This document shows positions 1-8,991 of a DNA stretch of 64,000 bases, piece by piece. Source of the stretch: Mariniphaga sp040772505 (GTDB lineage: Bacteria; Bacteroidota; Bacteroidia; Bacteroidales; Prolixibacteraceae). The stretch is from NCBI GenBank assembly GCA_040772505.1, contig JAXGYA010000002.1, forward strand, positions 496,001 to 560,000. The letters are read 5' to 3'. The notes under the pieces were generated by a model that had not been told where the DNA came from, made no database searches, and saw nothing but the letters and a program-made list of their open reading frames with translations. Made by a program: the position numbers and the translations under genes. Positions within the stretch are counted from its first letter, which is position 1. Every line of letters begins with the position of its first letter.

Positions 1-724
1 CGGTCGGGACGTCGTGGGAAATAGCATACGTTCCTTCGCCTAATATGGTTCCGTCAGGTTTATAGGTTGTCAATTTGTTCCCCTTATATTCGAACACCAT
101 AGTATAGTTTCCGGCAACGGATAACTTTGTTCCTCCACCGTCCCAATTGTTGAAGGCTTCGTGTATCATATTTACGCCACCGGCTAACCAGTTCGCATAC
201 ATTCCGTTGAAATAGACAACTTTGTTGTTTGGGCTCGGCCAAAATTCCCATGTCTTTTTCGCAGTATTGTCCGACTTATCTTCAGCACCGGTCAGTAATG
301 TCTGCCAGGGATCAAAACAATTGGTTACGGTAACCTGAACAGGGTCGGTTTGAATGATTGTATTTGCCGAGATGCCGACAAAGTAGATATCATAGACATC
401 ATTAGATTCAAAAATGAGTGTATCGCAATCTGTTCCCAAGGTTTTTGAACTCCTATTATTAGCGTTTCCCCATTCAATATGCCAGACTCCCGGAATGTCG
501 GGGCGACTGTTCTTGAGCACCACATACTGGTCGCCTTCCACCACTCCTTCCTGGTTAGGAATTGGTTGGGTGATGGAGATAACCGCTTCGAGCTCCGCTT
601 TTGTAATGGGCGTTCCCACATTTTCGAAGTATTTTTCCCTCAGCGATTTTTCTTCAATCGGGTCGCACGCCATCCATACGGCTGCAACCATTAATAAAAT
701 GATATATAATTTATTTCTTTTCAT
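1..724 (-). CDS. Lipoprotein in SusE/SusF position (3' end outside window)
   Basis: The frame reads from an ATG at 724 down to base 2 with no stop, giving 241 residues of an incomplete protein. It opens with KRNK, a hydrophobic stretch and the lipobox-like VWMAC, so it is probably an outer-membrane lipoprotein. It lies 29 bases downstream of the SusD gene on the same strand, the usual place for SusE/SusF-type surface glycan-binding lipoproteins. The N-terminal part has the feel of an Ig-like/PKD-type domain, and the region after residue ~130 (CFDPWQTLLTGAEDKS, then KTWEFWP) resembles the aromatic-rich glycan-binding or laminin-G-like domains of such proteins. These domain readings are inference. 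The exact family was not identified, and the C-terminal part is not visible. Confidence 0.7.
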   Translation of the reverse strand, partial: MKRNKLYIILLMVAAVWMACDPIEEKSLREKYFENVGTPITKAELEAVISITQPIPNQEGVVEGDQYVVLKNSRPDIPGVWHIEWGNANNRSSKTLGTDCDTLIFESNDVYDIYFVGISANTIIQTDPVQVTVTNCFDPWQTLLTGAEDKSDNTAKKTWEFWPSPNNKVVYFNGMYANWLAGGVNMIHEAFNNWDGGGTKLSVAGNYTMVFEYKGNKLTTYKPDGTILGEGTYAISHDVPT

Positions 725-753
725 TTGATTACAATTTTAAAGCTACTAAGCGA

Positions 754-2559
754 CTACATGTTATTCCAATCGGTAAATTGGGCGGTAGGCTCCCATCCCG
801 GATTCTGTTCGAGCACACCGTTAGACTTGTCGATCTCGGTTTGAGGAATAGCCCAATACCCCTGAGTCTGTTTCAAACGTGCCTTATAGTCATAGTTTAC
901 CATTGGCACCACCTCTGCGGCGTTAATCAATGTAAATCCGTTTTGTTTATTCAGTGCATCTCCAGCCTCATCGAGAGAGGGTCCCGACCAGCGGAGCAAG
1001 TCCCACCATCTTATTGATTCAAATGCAAGTTCCCAGCGACGTTCAGCTTTTATAGCTTGCAGTGAATAGGAAACCGGCGCAAGGTTGGAACGGGCACGCA
1101 CGCGGTTCAATCCGGCAGCGTCTTCTTTTAATTCCGATTGCATGAGCAGTACGTCTGCAAAGCGGATATGAATCAAATCGGCAATATGATTCAACGATTG
1201 GCTGACCGTAGGATTTTCATCCGGGTACATTTGCAGACTGAACATATTAAACGCTCCTTTATAATAAGAAAGAACATTGATATATTTTTTCTGAAAATAT
1301 CCGGTTTGTTCGTAATAACGGGTTGAAACGGTATAATCCGGTTCATCGGGAGATAATTTTCGATTCAGTAATTCGTTCCCGGTGTTATTGGGATCAAGAG
1401 CCCGGTAAGACCAGATAGAGCCGGTTAATCTGGGATCTTCAGTTGCCCCATTCAGGTAGGTTTGCTCTTCTGACCAGTCTTTCCAGTCTTCAACCATTGC
1501 CGGTGACACGGGACCTGCGCCCCATCCTTGCCCAAAGGGATAACTTTCATAACGGGGGCTTTTAACCATGTTGTCACCCGAAGGGGAAAAGAATTGTGCC
1601 ACTGTGTTGCTAAACCAGGTATAGGTCCAACTGTTGCCTTTCAATTTATGCTTGTTGGCAAACAGAGTTTCAACCGAACTGTTCCCAACCCAACGAAGGT
1701 TATTGTTGATTACGTAGTCGTAACGATAATTTTGATCATTGGTTTCGGTGGCTTCGTTGGTGTAAGACCAGATATTACGTTGGTCGGCAACCAGGTCGTG
1801 TCCCGAATTCTGAACACAATCGTCAATCCAGCCTATAACCTGGGCTTTGGTAATCCCTCCGGGAAGTTCCGTCTTTGCATATCTGCCGGTATAGAACAGG
1901 AAGACACGTGCCATCATCGCTTGTGCGGCTGACTTGGTGACATGTCCAGCCAAATCGGAACCTGCGGGGTATATGCGGTTAGGAATCAACTCGATAGCCT
2001 TTTTTAAGTCGGAAGCAATCAGGGCGTAAACTTCATCCACCGATGCCCGCGGTATATTCGTGGCTTCGGTAGTGGTTCGTAGCGGTACCCCACCATATAT
2101 CTGTACCAGTTCGTTGTAGGCAAATGCCCGTAGAAAATGGGCTTCGCCGAAGTGCCGGTCGCGTTCGGATGTACTACTCCACGATTTTACATTATCGAAT
2201 GAACCAAGGGCGGCATTAGCCCGATTGATCATCCTATAGCATCTGCCCCAGATTCCTCCAACGATGTTCAAATTGGTAAACATCAGAAAGTTTGTTGCGC
2301 AATTGTTTGAACCTGATAGGTTTCCGCCCAGGCAATCGTCACTGGCAAGTTGTGCATAATAGAAATATGAGGAAGTCTCCGGATCTGCAAACAGCAGATT
2401 AGCATAAATAGAAGTCAGCATTTCATTTGCTTCAGTTTCCGTTGCCGGAAAGTTTGCTGTGGTTTTTTCCACCAGATTTTCTGTGTCAAGAAAGTTCTCA
2501 CAGCCTGACAGGCTGAATATTAACACTAACAAGAAGGTGCGTATATTTGATGTTTTCAT
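754..2559 (-). CDS. SusD/RagB family outer-membrane lipoprotein
   Basis: 601 residues. The start at 2559 is chosen because it gives the signal peptide and lipobox MKTSNIRTFLLVLIFSLSGC; the open frame continues 81 bases further into susC but encodes nothing sensible there. SusD proteins sit on the cell surface as the lid of the SusC TonB-dependent transporter and bind the oligosaccharide to be imported. The sequence shows the typical SusD layout: N-terminal helical (TPR-like) region with AHFLRAFAYNELVQIYGGVP, and a C-terminal part with RRWELAFESIRWWDLLRW and NPGWEP near the end. It lies 5 bases after the susC stop, so the two are co-transcribed. The substrate cannot be told from the sequence. 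Length and motifs are normal, so this protein looks intact even though its partner SusC is truncated. Confidence 0.95.
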   Translation of the reverse strand: MKTSNIRTFLLVLIFSLSGCENFLDTENLVEKTTANFPATETEANEMLTSIYANLLFADPETSSYFYYAQLASDDCLGGNLSGSNNCATNFLMFTNLNIVGGIWGRCYRMINRANAALGSFDNVKSWSSTSERDRHFGEAHFLRAFAYNELVQIYGGVPLRTTTEATNIPRASVDEVYALIASDLKKAIELIPNRIYPAGSDLAGHVTKSAAQAMMARVFLFYTGRYAKTELPGGITKAQVIGWIDDCVQNSGHDLVADQRNIWSYTNEATETNDQNYRYDYVINNNLRWVGNSSVETLFANKHKLKGNSWTYTWFSNTVAQFFSPSGDNMVKSPRYESYPFGQGWGAGPVSPAMVEDWKDWSEEQTYLNGATEDPRLTGSIWSYRALDPNNTGNELLNRKLSPDEPDYTVSTRYYEQTGYFQKKYINVLSYYKGAFNMFSLQMYPDENPTVSQSLNHIADLIHIRFADVLLMQSELKEDAAGLNRVRARSNLAPVSYSLQAIKAERRWELAFESIRWWDLLRWSGPSLDEAGDALNKQNGFTLINAAEVVPMVNYDYKARLKQTQGYWAIPQTEIDKSNGVLEQNPGWEPTAQFTDWNNM

Positions 2560-2564
2560 AATAT

Positions 2565-4634
2565 TTAAAATTTGATGTTGGTACCAAACATGAATGTCCG
2601 TGCACTGGGGTAGTAACCGAGATCGATACCCGAGCCCCATGAATATCCACTACCGTAGCCGACCTCAGGGTCCATGCCCGAATATCCTGTGAAAGTGAAT
2701 AGATTTTGAGCCGTAGCGTATATTTTCAGCTGTTGCACAGGCAACTTGTTAAACGCTTTTTTCAGGTCGTAACCCAGTGTAACATTCTTTATTTTTAAGT
2801 AGTCCCCGTTTTCAACATAAATATCAGAGATGCGATTCCAGTTTGTGCTTGTGGAACTGCTCAAACGGGGTAGTTTGTTGGAGGTTCCAGCTCCGTGCCA
2901 TCGTTCATATATGTCTGCCGTATAATTATGGAATGGTGATGATACGAAATCCCGGTAGCATTTCATGATTTGTTGCCCGAACGCCCCATAAGTGGTTACC
3001 GAGAGGTCGATCCCTTTCCAACCAATATTAAACGAAAAACCTATTGTGATATCGGGATAAGGATTTCCTATCATAGTACGATCATCAGCATCGATAGTGC
3101 CGTTGCCGTCTGTGTCTGCCCAGATAACATCACCGGGTCGTGTAGCATCTCCGTTCAGGAGAGCTCCTTCATAATTATCAATTTGTGCCTGGTTCTGGAA
3201 AATACCCAGACTGCGATAGCCATAAAAGTAACCGAATGGCTTTCCTACTTCGGAACGAAAACTTTCGTCGGCGCCTTCCCAGAAAACACTGGAGGGGCCA
3301 TGAATAATACCGTCTTCATTGGCAATTTTTTTAACTTCATTCTTATTATGCCCCAACGATAAATTGGCGCCATAATTCAATTCATTGCCTATTCTTTCAT
3401 TCCAATGCAATCCGAGTTCTACCCCGGTATTGAGCACATCACCTCCGTTTACTGATACGGCTTCGGCGCCGAACGACGCCAGCACCGGTGCTGTGACAAG
3501 CCAATCCTTAGTTGTGCGGTTATACCAGTCGAATTCCATACTTAAACGGTTGCGCAGAAAACGTGCATCAAAACCGATGTCCAATGTTTCCTGTGTTTCC
3601 CATTTTAAATCTGGATTTACCAGGCGATAAGCATAAGAGCCGGTAGCAGCATCACCCATAGAGTCTCCAAAGGGATAGCCACCCCAGGTATTGTTGCTTG
3701 CTATAGTTGCCATGTATTGGAAGGTGGCTACGGCTTGGTTTCCATTCTGTCCCCATGATCCGCGAAGCTTTAAAAAGTTCAGGATGTTGGAGTTCGCCAG
3801 AAAATCTTCATTGGAAAGCACCCATCCGGCTGAAACTGAAGGGAAATAACCCCATCGGTGTCCACGCGCAAAAACCGATGAATCGTCGGCACGCATCACC
3901 AGACTACCCATGTATTTCTCTTGATAGTTGTAATTTACTCTTCCGAAAAGGGATGCCAAAGCTCCCTGACTTGCCGGAGACCCTGTCAGTGATTGCGTGG
4001 TGGATGTGCCGGGAACATTGCTTAAAAAGGCATGCTCGAAATCATAGAAGGAGGATTTTTTCTTACTTCCCGAAATGGACTCACCCATTCCCCATTTCTC
4101 CAGGCTCTGTCCAAGCAGGAAATCAATATTATGCTGTTCTATGTTGAATACATAATTTACCGTGTTGTTCCAGCTCCAACGGTTGTTTAGTCCCATGGAT
4201 TGTGTCACTGTGTCGTCTGTCCCTATCAGAGTAGCGGTTAATTCTCCGTATGCCGGAATGTAGGCACGATAACTGGACGCACTCATTATATAGCCGAATT
4301 GTGAGTTAAAGTTCAGGTTTTGGATCGGTTGGAAACCTACATTGAAACTTGTCTGGAGATAATGGCTCTTGCTCAGATTATGACTCTGCATAAAATCGAG
4401 AAAAGCAATAGGATTCTTATTCGCATTGCTTGAAGTATCCCAGCCATACCCGTCTTTTATCTGATCCTGATACATATAATAATCTCCATCAGCGTTGTAA
4501 GCGTGCATTAATGGACTCATAACAAGCATGTTGTGAACGGAGTTCCAATAAATGGCATCTACTGCGAATGAGCCTGATGTTTCTTGAAACCTGTAATTTA
4601 GTGTTTGACCTACCGACAATAGATCGAGACTCCC
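2565..4634 (-). pseudogene. SusC/RagA TonB-dependent receptor, N-terminal third missing
   Basis: About 690 residues of C-terminal SusC barrel are readable, starting near SLDLLSVGQTLNYRF and ending FMFGTNIKF, a normal barrel terminus. Intact SusC proteins are about 1000-1100 residues and begin with a signal peptide, a CarboxypepD_reg-like domain, a TonB box and the plug domain. All of these are absent. The open frame extends upstream to 4697 only because it reads out of frame through the sigma-factor gene. The missing front is replaced directly by the first half of an ECF sigma gene (4610-4957), with no room for the anti-sigma factor and SusC N-terminus normally between them. Without signal peptide or plug the product cannot act as a transporter. 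A genomic deletion or an assembly collapse would both give this picture. Confidence 0.88.
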
Positions 4635-4957
4635 TTTCTTTCTGCAAATTCGTTGTGAAACTCCCTTTTGGTTACACGTTTTCGGAAGATGCTGCAAATA
4701 TCATTATAAGCAATAGTGAACAGATATGATTTGAAAGAGGAGTCTTTATCTAATTTCTTGCGGTTTTCCCATATCTTCAAAAAAACATCCTGAACCAAGC
4801 CTTCGGCATCTTCTTTTGAACGAAGATATTTGAAACCAAAAGCATAAAGCCTTTTGGCATAATTGCCAAAAAGCTGATCGAAAGCGCGGACATCGCCACG
4901 TTGCAGGCTTTCAACCAGCGCTTTATCGTTTGAACTGAAAGATGCTCCTGTCTCCAT
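4610..4957 (-). pseudogene. ECF RNA polymerase sigma-70 factor, truncated after region 2
   Basis: 115 residues beginning METGASF. Region 2 is clear: DVRAFDQLFGNYAKRLYAF, the core-binding/-10 recognition segment DAEGLVQDVFLKIWENRK, and SYLFTIAYNDICSIFRKR. Family members are about 180-195 residues and carry a C-terminal region 4 helix-turn-helix for -35 recognition; here the homology stops after KREFHNEFAERK and the frame ends a few codons later inside susC sequence. In Bacteroidota such sigma factors sit next to a FecR-type anti-sigma gene and a SusC/SusD pair and switch the transporter on when substrate is sensed. That reading fits the location. As it stands the protein lacks region 4 and is probably inactive. 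The ATG follows a consensus-like promoter by only a few bases. Confidence 0.88.
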
Positions 4958-4965
4958 TTATACAG

Positions 4966-4996
4966 CGAAAATAATAAATGTGAACTTATTGACAAA
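4966..4996 (-). promoter_or_regulatory. Promoter of the truncated sigma factor
   Basis: On the minus strand TTTG (4996-4993) is followed after 19 bases by TATTTTCG (4973-4966). This fits the Bacteroidota housekeeping pattern TTTG-N19-TAnnTTTG in all but one position. The start site would lie only a few bases before the ATG at 4957, so the transcript would be nearly leaderless. Confidence 0.5.
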
Positions 4997-5060
4997 CATA
5001 AATGAGATTATATTCTTTGATAGTTTTCATGGTCATTACATCGACGTATTCAATATATTT

Positions 5061-5205
5061 CTGCAAATGCGTAAATTTGCAAATTCCTGCCTGCAGGCAG
5101 ACAAGCGCAAATTCGCGTTTTTGAGCCTGTGGGCTCATCAAAGCTCGTCCCCCTTGGCGAAAGGGGGATTAAGGGGGATTGATTTCCGGCAGGCATAAAT
5201 TCGCG
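5061..5205 (+). repeat. Intergenic repeat module X, copy 1
   Basis: Contains GCGTAAATTTGCAAATTC, a CTGCCTG/CAGGCAG palindrome (5087-5100), CGCGTTTTTGAGC and CTCGTCCCCCTTGGCGAA followed by GGGGGATT twice. The reverse complement of 39787-39945 matches it over nearly its whole length with scattered substitutions. It has no open frame worth naming. Its function is unknown. Confidence 0.7.
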
Positions 5206-5263
5206 ATTAATTCAACATAACCTTATTGGCTTGTTGGTGAACACGATTCAGTTTTACACAGTT

Positions 5264-5362
5264 GAACCCCTTTGGGGTTCTCCGGATGAGATGGGATGCG
5301 TTTTCCCCGGATTACACCTACGGCTTATCCGGGGTTATTCATATTATGCCCCAACGGGGCAT
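5264..5362. repeat. Triple-palindrome intergenic element
   Basis: Three consecutive inverted repeats: GAACCCC-TTT-GGGGTTC (5264-5280), CCCCGGAT with ATCCGGGG around a 14-base loop (5305-5334), and ATGCCCC-AAC-GGGGCAT (5346-5362). Similar CCCC/GGGG hairpin elements are familiar in Bacteroidota intergenic regions; that is recollection, not a search. No poly-T tract follows, so these are not ordinary terminators. Confidence 0.65.
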
Positions 5363-5435
5363 GCTTTTGATGTACGCAACCAGTGGTATAAATAACCAAT
5401 ATCCAAAAGCGTACAGCAAATATCGAAATTGTCAA

Positions 5436-5513
5436 TTCTCAATTATCCATTCTTAATTATATCTCCCTAATCCTCCGGCTTCCGTGCCTCAGCCACCTCC
5501 TTTAAAAAGGAGG
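5436..5513 (+). repeat. Intergenic repeat module Y, copy 1
   Basis: AATTCTCAATTATCC, then ATCTCCCTAAT, GGCTTCCGTGCCTCAGCCAC and CTCCTTTAAAAAGGAG. The reverse complement of 39697-39755 carries the same words in the same order with substitutions. It ends in a CTCCTTT/AAAGGAG palindrome. Confidence 0.65.
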
Positions 5514-5552
5514 ACTCGCCCTGTTCTGCATTCTGCTATAAGATCAGGCTGT

Positions 5553-5583
5553 TTTGTCAGCTGCAAAAGAATATCTATTTTTA
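5553..5583 (+). promoter_or_regulatory. Putative promoter upstream of the ABC-F gene
   Basis: TTTG (5553-5556), 19 bases, TATTTTTA (5576-5583). This matches the Bacteroidota TTTG-N19-TAnnTTTG pattern except at the last base. Transcription would start near 5590 and run through two hairpins before reaching the ATPase start at 5714. Confidence 0.45.
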
Positions 5584-5611
5584 AACCCGAATAGCTTGGT
5601 AAAGTAGCGCT

Positions 5612-5668
5612 TTTGCTACATTTGCCGGCTGTTCGATACCCGCTTTTGCAATGCGGGCTTTTTGTTTT
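5612..5668 (+). terminator. Leader hairpins ending in an intrinsic-terminator-like structure
   Basis: A small hairpin GTAGC-GCTTTT-GCTAC (about 5614-5629) is followed by CCCGC (5639-5643), a 9-base loop, GCGGG (5653-5657) and then CTTTTTGTTTTG. The second looks like a rho-independent terminator, 45 bases before the ABC-F start and downstream of a promoter, with no gene to terminate. It could be a short RNA of about 80 nt or an attenuator for the ABC-F gene; the sequence alone does not decide. Both hairpins share the word CGCTTTTGC. Confidence 0.5.
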
Positions 5669-5713
5669 GTTTATCTGCTAACGGGAAAGTAAGCATCACA
5701 TTTTATTTAGGAA

Positions 5714-7672
5714 ATGATTTCATTGGATAAAGTAACGGTAAGTTTTGGCGGATTTGACCTGATCAAGGAGGCAGGTTTTCTGATACAGTCGGATGACCGG
5801 ATCGGACTGATTGGGAAAAATGGCGCCGGAAAGACAACTTTACTCAGAATCATTTCCGGAAATCTCCAACCTTCAACAGGTGAAGTGAATGTTCCCAAAG
5901 ATCTGACTATTGGTTACTTGCCGCAGGAAATGGTATTGAAAGACTCCAATACCCTGATTGGCGAGACGGAGCAGGCATTTGCAGAACTGCTTGAAATTGA
6001 AACAAGAATTGATTCATTGAATCGCGAAATTTCAGTGGCATCAGATTACCATTCCGGGGAGTATCTGAAAAAGCTGGATCAGATTTCAGAAATGAATGAA
6101 CGGTATGCTATCTTAGGTGGTGATTCCTACCGGGCAGAGATGGAGCAAACGCTTATGGGGCTTGGTTTTGAGCGAACAGATTTTAATCGTCCCACTTCTG
6201 AATTCAGCGGCGGCTGGCGAATGCGGATAGAGATTGCCAAATTGCTGTTGAAAAAACCGGACGTTATTCTGCTTGATGAGCCGACAAATCACCTGGATAT
6301 AGAGTCGATTCAGTGGCTTGAAAATTTTTTGAAAGGATACAGAGGGGCTGTTATACTCGTTTCTCACGATAAAACTTTTCTGGATACAGTGTGCAACCGG
6401 ACATTGGAAATTTCGCTCGGGAAAATCACCGACCAGAAGATGAATTATTCAGCTTTTGTCCGTTGGAAAAAAGAGCAGCGTGAAATTCAGCTGGCTACAT
6501 ACCGTAATCAGCAAAAGATGATTGAAGACACCGAAAAGTTTATTGAGCGGTTCAGGTACAAAGCCACAAAGGCGGTTCAGGTTCAGTCCCGTATAAAGCA
6601 GCTCGACAAACTTGTGCGGATTGAAGTGGAAGAGGAGGACAGAGCGGTACTCAACCTCAAATTTCCGCCGGCGCCACGGTCGGGGAGGGTGGTTGTTGAA
6701 GCGAAGGATATCTCTAAGCGATACGGCAACCATCTGGTTTTAAATGCTGTTGACTTAAAAGTAGAAAGCGGCGACAAGGTAGCGTTTGTGGGGCGAAATG
6801 GCGAAGGAAAAACCACACTGGTGAAAATTTTGCTGAATCAGATTGAATACGAAGGTATCGTGAATGTCGGGCATAATGTGAAAGTTGGCTATTTTGCTCA
6901 AAATCAGGCACAGCTGCTTGATGGAGAGCTGACAGTTTTTGAAACCATCGATGAAATTGCCGTGGGTGAAGTGCGTACAAAAATTCGCGACATATTGGGA
7001 GCATTTCTTTTTTCGGGAGATGACACCGATAAAAAGGTGAAGGTGTTGAGCGGCGGGGAAAAATCGAGGCTGGCAATGATCCGGCTGATGCTCGAACCGG
7101 TGAACTTTCTTGTTTTGGATGAACCGACAAACCACCTGGATATGCAGTCCAAAGAGATTTTAAAAGAGGCATTAATTCAATTCACGGGAACCGTAATCGT
7201 TGTTTCGCACGATCGGGAATTTTTGGACGGGATGGTTGACTGTGTGTATGAATTCCGAAATAAAAAGATTAAACAGCATCTGGGAGGAATTTACGAATTC
7301 CTTCAGCGAAGAAAGCTGGAAAGCCTGAAAGCACTGGAGATGCCGCAGGCAATTAGAAGTGCAGGGAGTGAGGATGTTAAGAATCACGTTTCGAGGGAGA
7401 AAAACTTCACCTTTGAAGAGCGAAAAGAGATAAACCGCAATATTTCAAAATTTGAAAGAGTGGTGTCGGAAACTGAAAAAAAAATTAGTGCGCTGGAAAA
7501 AGAAATCGCTAAAATGGATGAGGTGCTGTCATCGTCCGGCGAAGAGTTGTCTCCTGAAATTTTCAGCCGTTACGATGAGTGTAAAGCATTGCTGACCAGT
7601 GCGATGGATAAATGGGAGAGAGGGCATGAAGAACTGGAAAAATGGAAAACAAAATTAGCTGAGAATGAGTAG
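5714..7672 (+). CDS. ABC-F family ribosome-associated ATPase
   Basis: 652 residues with two ABC ATPase cassettes and no membrane segments. Cassette 1 has Walker A GKNGAGKTT (near residue 37), signature SGGWRMRIEIA and Walker B VILLDEPTNHLD. Cassette 2 has GRNGEGKTT (near 360), signature SGGEKSRLAM and FLVLDEPTNHLD. The linker between them is long and charged (YRNQQKMIEDTEKFIERFRY onwards), as in ABC-F proteins, where it reaches into the ribosomal E site. A C-terminal coiled coil (EERKEINRNISKFERVVSET) follows, as in Uup/YheS-like members. ABC-F proteins act in translation, relieving stalled or antibiotic-bound ribosomes; whether this one gives resistance cannot be told. It overlaps the next gene by 8 bases, so the two are translationally coupled. 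The ATG has GG-rich sequence (TTTAGGAA) just upstream. Confidence 0.95.
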   Translation: MISLDKVTVSFGGFDLIKEAGFLIQSDDRIGLIGKNGAGKTTLLRIISGNLQPSTGEVNVPKDLTIGYLPQEMVLKDSNTLIGETEQAFAELLEIETRIDSLNREISVASDYHSGEYLKKLDQISEMNERYAILGGDSYRAEMEQTLMGLGFERTDFNRPTSEFSGGWRMRIEIAKLLLKKPDVILLDEPTNHLDIESIQWLENFLKGYRGAVILVSHDKTFLDTVCNRTLEISLGKITDQKMNYSAFVRWKKEQREIQLATYRNQQKMIEDTEKFIERFRYKATKAVQVQSRIKQLDKLVRIEVEEEDRAVLNLKFPPAPRSGRVVVEAKDISKRYGNHLVLNAVDLKVESGDKVAFVGRNGEGKTTLVKILLNQIEYEGIVNVGHNVKVGYFAQNQAQLLDGELTVFETIDEIAVGEVRTKIRDILGAFLFSGDDTDKKVKVLSGGEKSRLAMIRLMLEPVNFLVLDEPTNHLDMQSKEILKEALIQFTGTVIVVSHDREFLDGMVDCVYEFRNKKIKQHLGGIYEFLQRRKLESLKALEMPQAIRSAGSEDVKNHVSREKNFTFEERKEINRNISKFERVVSETEKKISALEKEIAKMDEVLSSSGEELSPEIFSRYDECKALLTSAMDKWERGHEELEKWKTKLAENE

Positions 7673-8405
7673 TGAAGATTTTATTTTTGGTACCAGGGCA
7701 GTGATTGAAGCCATAAAAAGTAATCGCTCAATTGAAAAGGTACTGCTAAGAAAAGGGCTTGACAATCCGTTGTTTTCTGAGTTGTTTTGGTTGATAAAAG
7801 AGAATAATATTCCCTTCCAGTTTGTGCCGGTTGAAAAAATTAACCGGATTACACGCAAGAACCACCAGGGTGTTTTGGCTTTTTTGGCTGCGGTGGATTA
7901 TGCAAATATTGAGATCGTTGTTCCCGGCATTTTTGAATCAGGTGCCGATCCTTTCATTTTGATTCTTGATCAGATTACCGATGTGCGCAATTTTGGAGCT
8001 ATCGTCCGCACGGCTGAATGCGGCGGTGTTCATGCAATTGTAATTCCCGAAAAGGGGATGGCCAGAATTGGGGCAGATGCAGTAAAAACATCCGCAGGCG
8101 CTCTGCACACCGTTCCGGTCTGCAAGGTAAAAAGCATATCCGGTGTTGTGAAATACCTGAAGGAATCCGGGATAAAAATCATTGCAGCAACCGAAAAAGC
8201 GGAGAAACTATACACTTCATCAGCAATGAACCGCCCGGTTGCCATCATCATGGGCGCTGAAGATGAAGGAATTTCACCGGCAGTGCTAAGGCAGGTTGAT
8301 GAACAGGTGAAAATTCCATTGTTTGGAAAAATTGAATCTCTGAATGTTTCTGTGGCTGCCGGAGTTATAATTTATGAAGCAGTGAGGCAAAGAGAAAAAG
8401 TCTGA
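7665..8405 (+). CDS. rlmB: 23S rRNA (guanosine-2251-2'-O)-methyltransferase, SpoU/TrmH family
   Basis: 246 residues. It methylates the 2'-OH of a guanosine in the peptidyl-transferase P loop of 23S rRNA using S-adenosylmethionine. An N-terminal substrate-binding domain (FIFGTRAVIEAI, and NHQGVLAFL at the end) is followed by the SPOUT knot domain. The three SpoU motifs are present: DQITDVRNFGAIVRTAE with the catalytic Asn/Arg (near residue 100), AIIMGAEDEGIS (near 190) and ESLNVSVAAGVIIYEA (near 225). Its length matches the family. It overlaps the ABC-F ATPase gene by 8 bases, so both probably form one transcript concerned with ribosome function. It converges with the Lrp-type gene 8 bases away. 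The paralogous TrmH-type methyltransferases cannot be fully excluded, but the N-terminal domain favours RlmB. Confidence 0.92.
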   Translation: MSSEDFIFGTRAVIEAIKSNRSIEKVLLRKGLDNPLFSELFWLIKENNIPFQFVPVEKINRITRKNHQGVLAFLAAVDYANIEIVVPGIFESGADPFILILDQITDVRNFGAIVRTAECGGVHAIVIPEKGMARIGADAVKTSAGALHTVPVCKVKSISGVVKYLKESGIKIIAATEKAEKLYTSSAMNRPVAIIMGAEDEGISPAVLRQVDEQVKIPLFGKIESLNVSVAAGVIIYEAVRQREKV

Positions 8406-8412
8406 GCCGGAA

Positions 8413-8895
8413 TCAGGGCAGCGAAATTTGCCGTTTAAAATCCATTTCAAGAGACATGAATGTTTCCGTTCGTGCCACTCCGTCAATTGCCTGAATTTTT
8501 TCGTCTATCAGATATTTTAAATGCTTGTTGGTTTTTGTAACAATCTTAATGAAAAGCGAATACTGGCCTGTAGTATAATGACATTCCACAATTTCTGGGA
8601 TTTTGCGCATTGCTTCCACAACCTGACGGTGATAGGCTGCTTTTTCAAGATAAATTCCAATGTATGCACAGGTGTTGTAGCCTAATTTTTGCGGGTTAAC
8701 AATGAACTCACTGCCGGTGATAACCCCAATATTCAGCAATCTTTGCACACGCTGATGGATGGCGGCACCCGAAACACCACATTCTCTGGCTACTTCCAAA
8801 AACGCAATTCGTGCATTTTTTGTAATTAACTTTAGAATTTTCTCATCCAGCTGGTCAATATCTGCTGTTTGATCCCGGTAATCCAATTTATCCAT
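8413..8895 (-). CDS. Lrp/AsnC family transcriptional regulator
   Basis: 160 residues. The ATG at 8895 (MDKLDYRDQ) is preferred over an upstream TTG at 8928 because AGGA precedes it at about 9 bases and the protein then starts just before the conserved DQLDEKILKLI. An N-terminal winged helix-turn-helix (LDEKILKLITKNARIAFLEV, GVSGAAIHQRVQRL) is followed by the RAM effector-binding/oligomerisation domain (CAYIGIYLEKAAYH to ARTETFMSLE). Lrp-type proteins sense amino acids or similar small molecules and act as octamers. The target genes are not indicated here; the neighbours are a convergent rlmB and a same-strand channel gene 97 bases upstream. No obvious palindromic operator was seen. Confidence 0.92.
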   Translation of the reverse strand: MDKLDYRDQTADIDQLDEKILKLITKNARIAFLEVARECGVSGAAIHQRVQRLLNIGVITGSEFIVNPQKLGYNTCAYIGIYLEKAAYHRQVVEAMRKIPEIVECHYTTGQYSLFIKIVTKTNKHLKYLIDEKIQAIDGVARTETFMSLEMDFKRQISLP

Positions 8896-8991
8896 GATTT
8901 TAATTCCTGATTGAGTTTTAAATTTCAAGACAAAATTAGGAAAAAATTACAATCTATTAATGCATTGCCGTGAATAGAGTAAAACTGCCAG

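Larger units (their letters stand above)
4958..5713. other. 756-bp noncoding stretch packed with short repeats
   Basis: No convincing gene. From left to right it holds the sigma-factor promoter (minus strand), a repeat module X (about 5061-5205), a run of three palindromes (5264-5362), a repeat module Y (about 5436-5513), and a promoter plus hairpins leading into the ABC-F gene (5553-5668). Modules X and Y recur in inverted orientation and the same relative order at 39697-39945. Confidence 0.7.
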
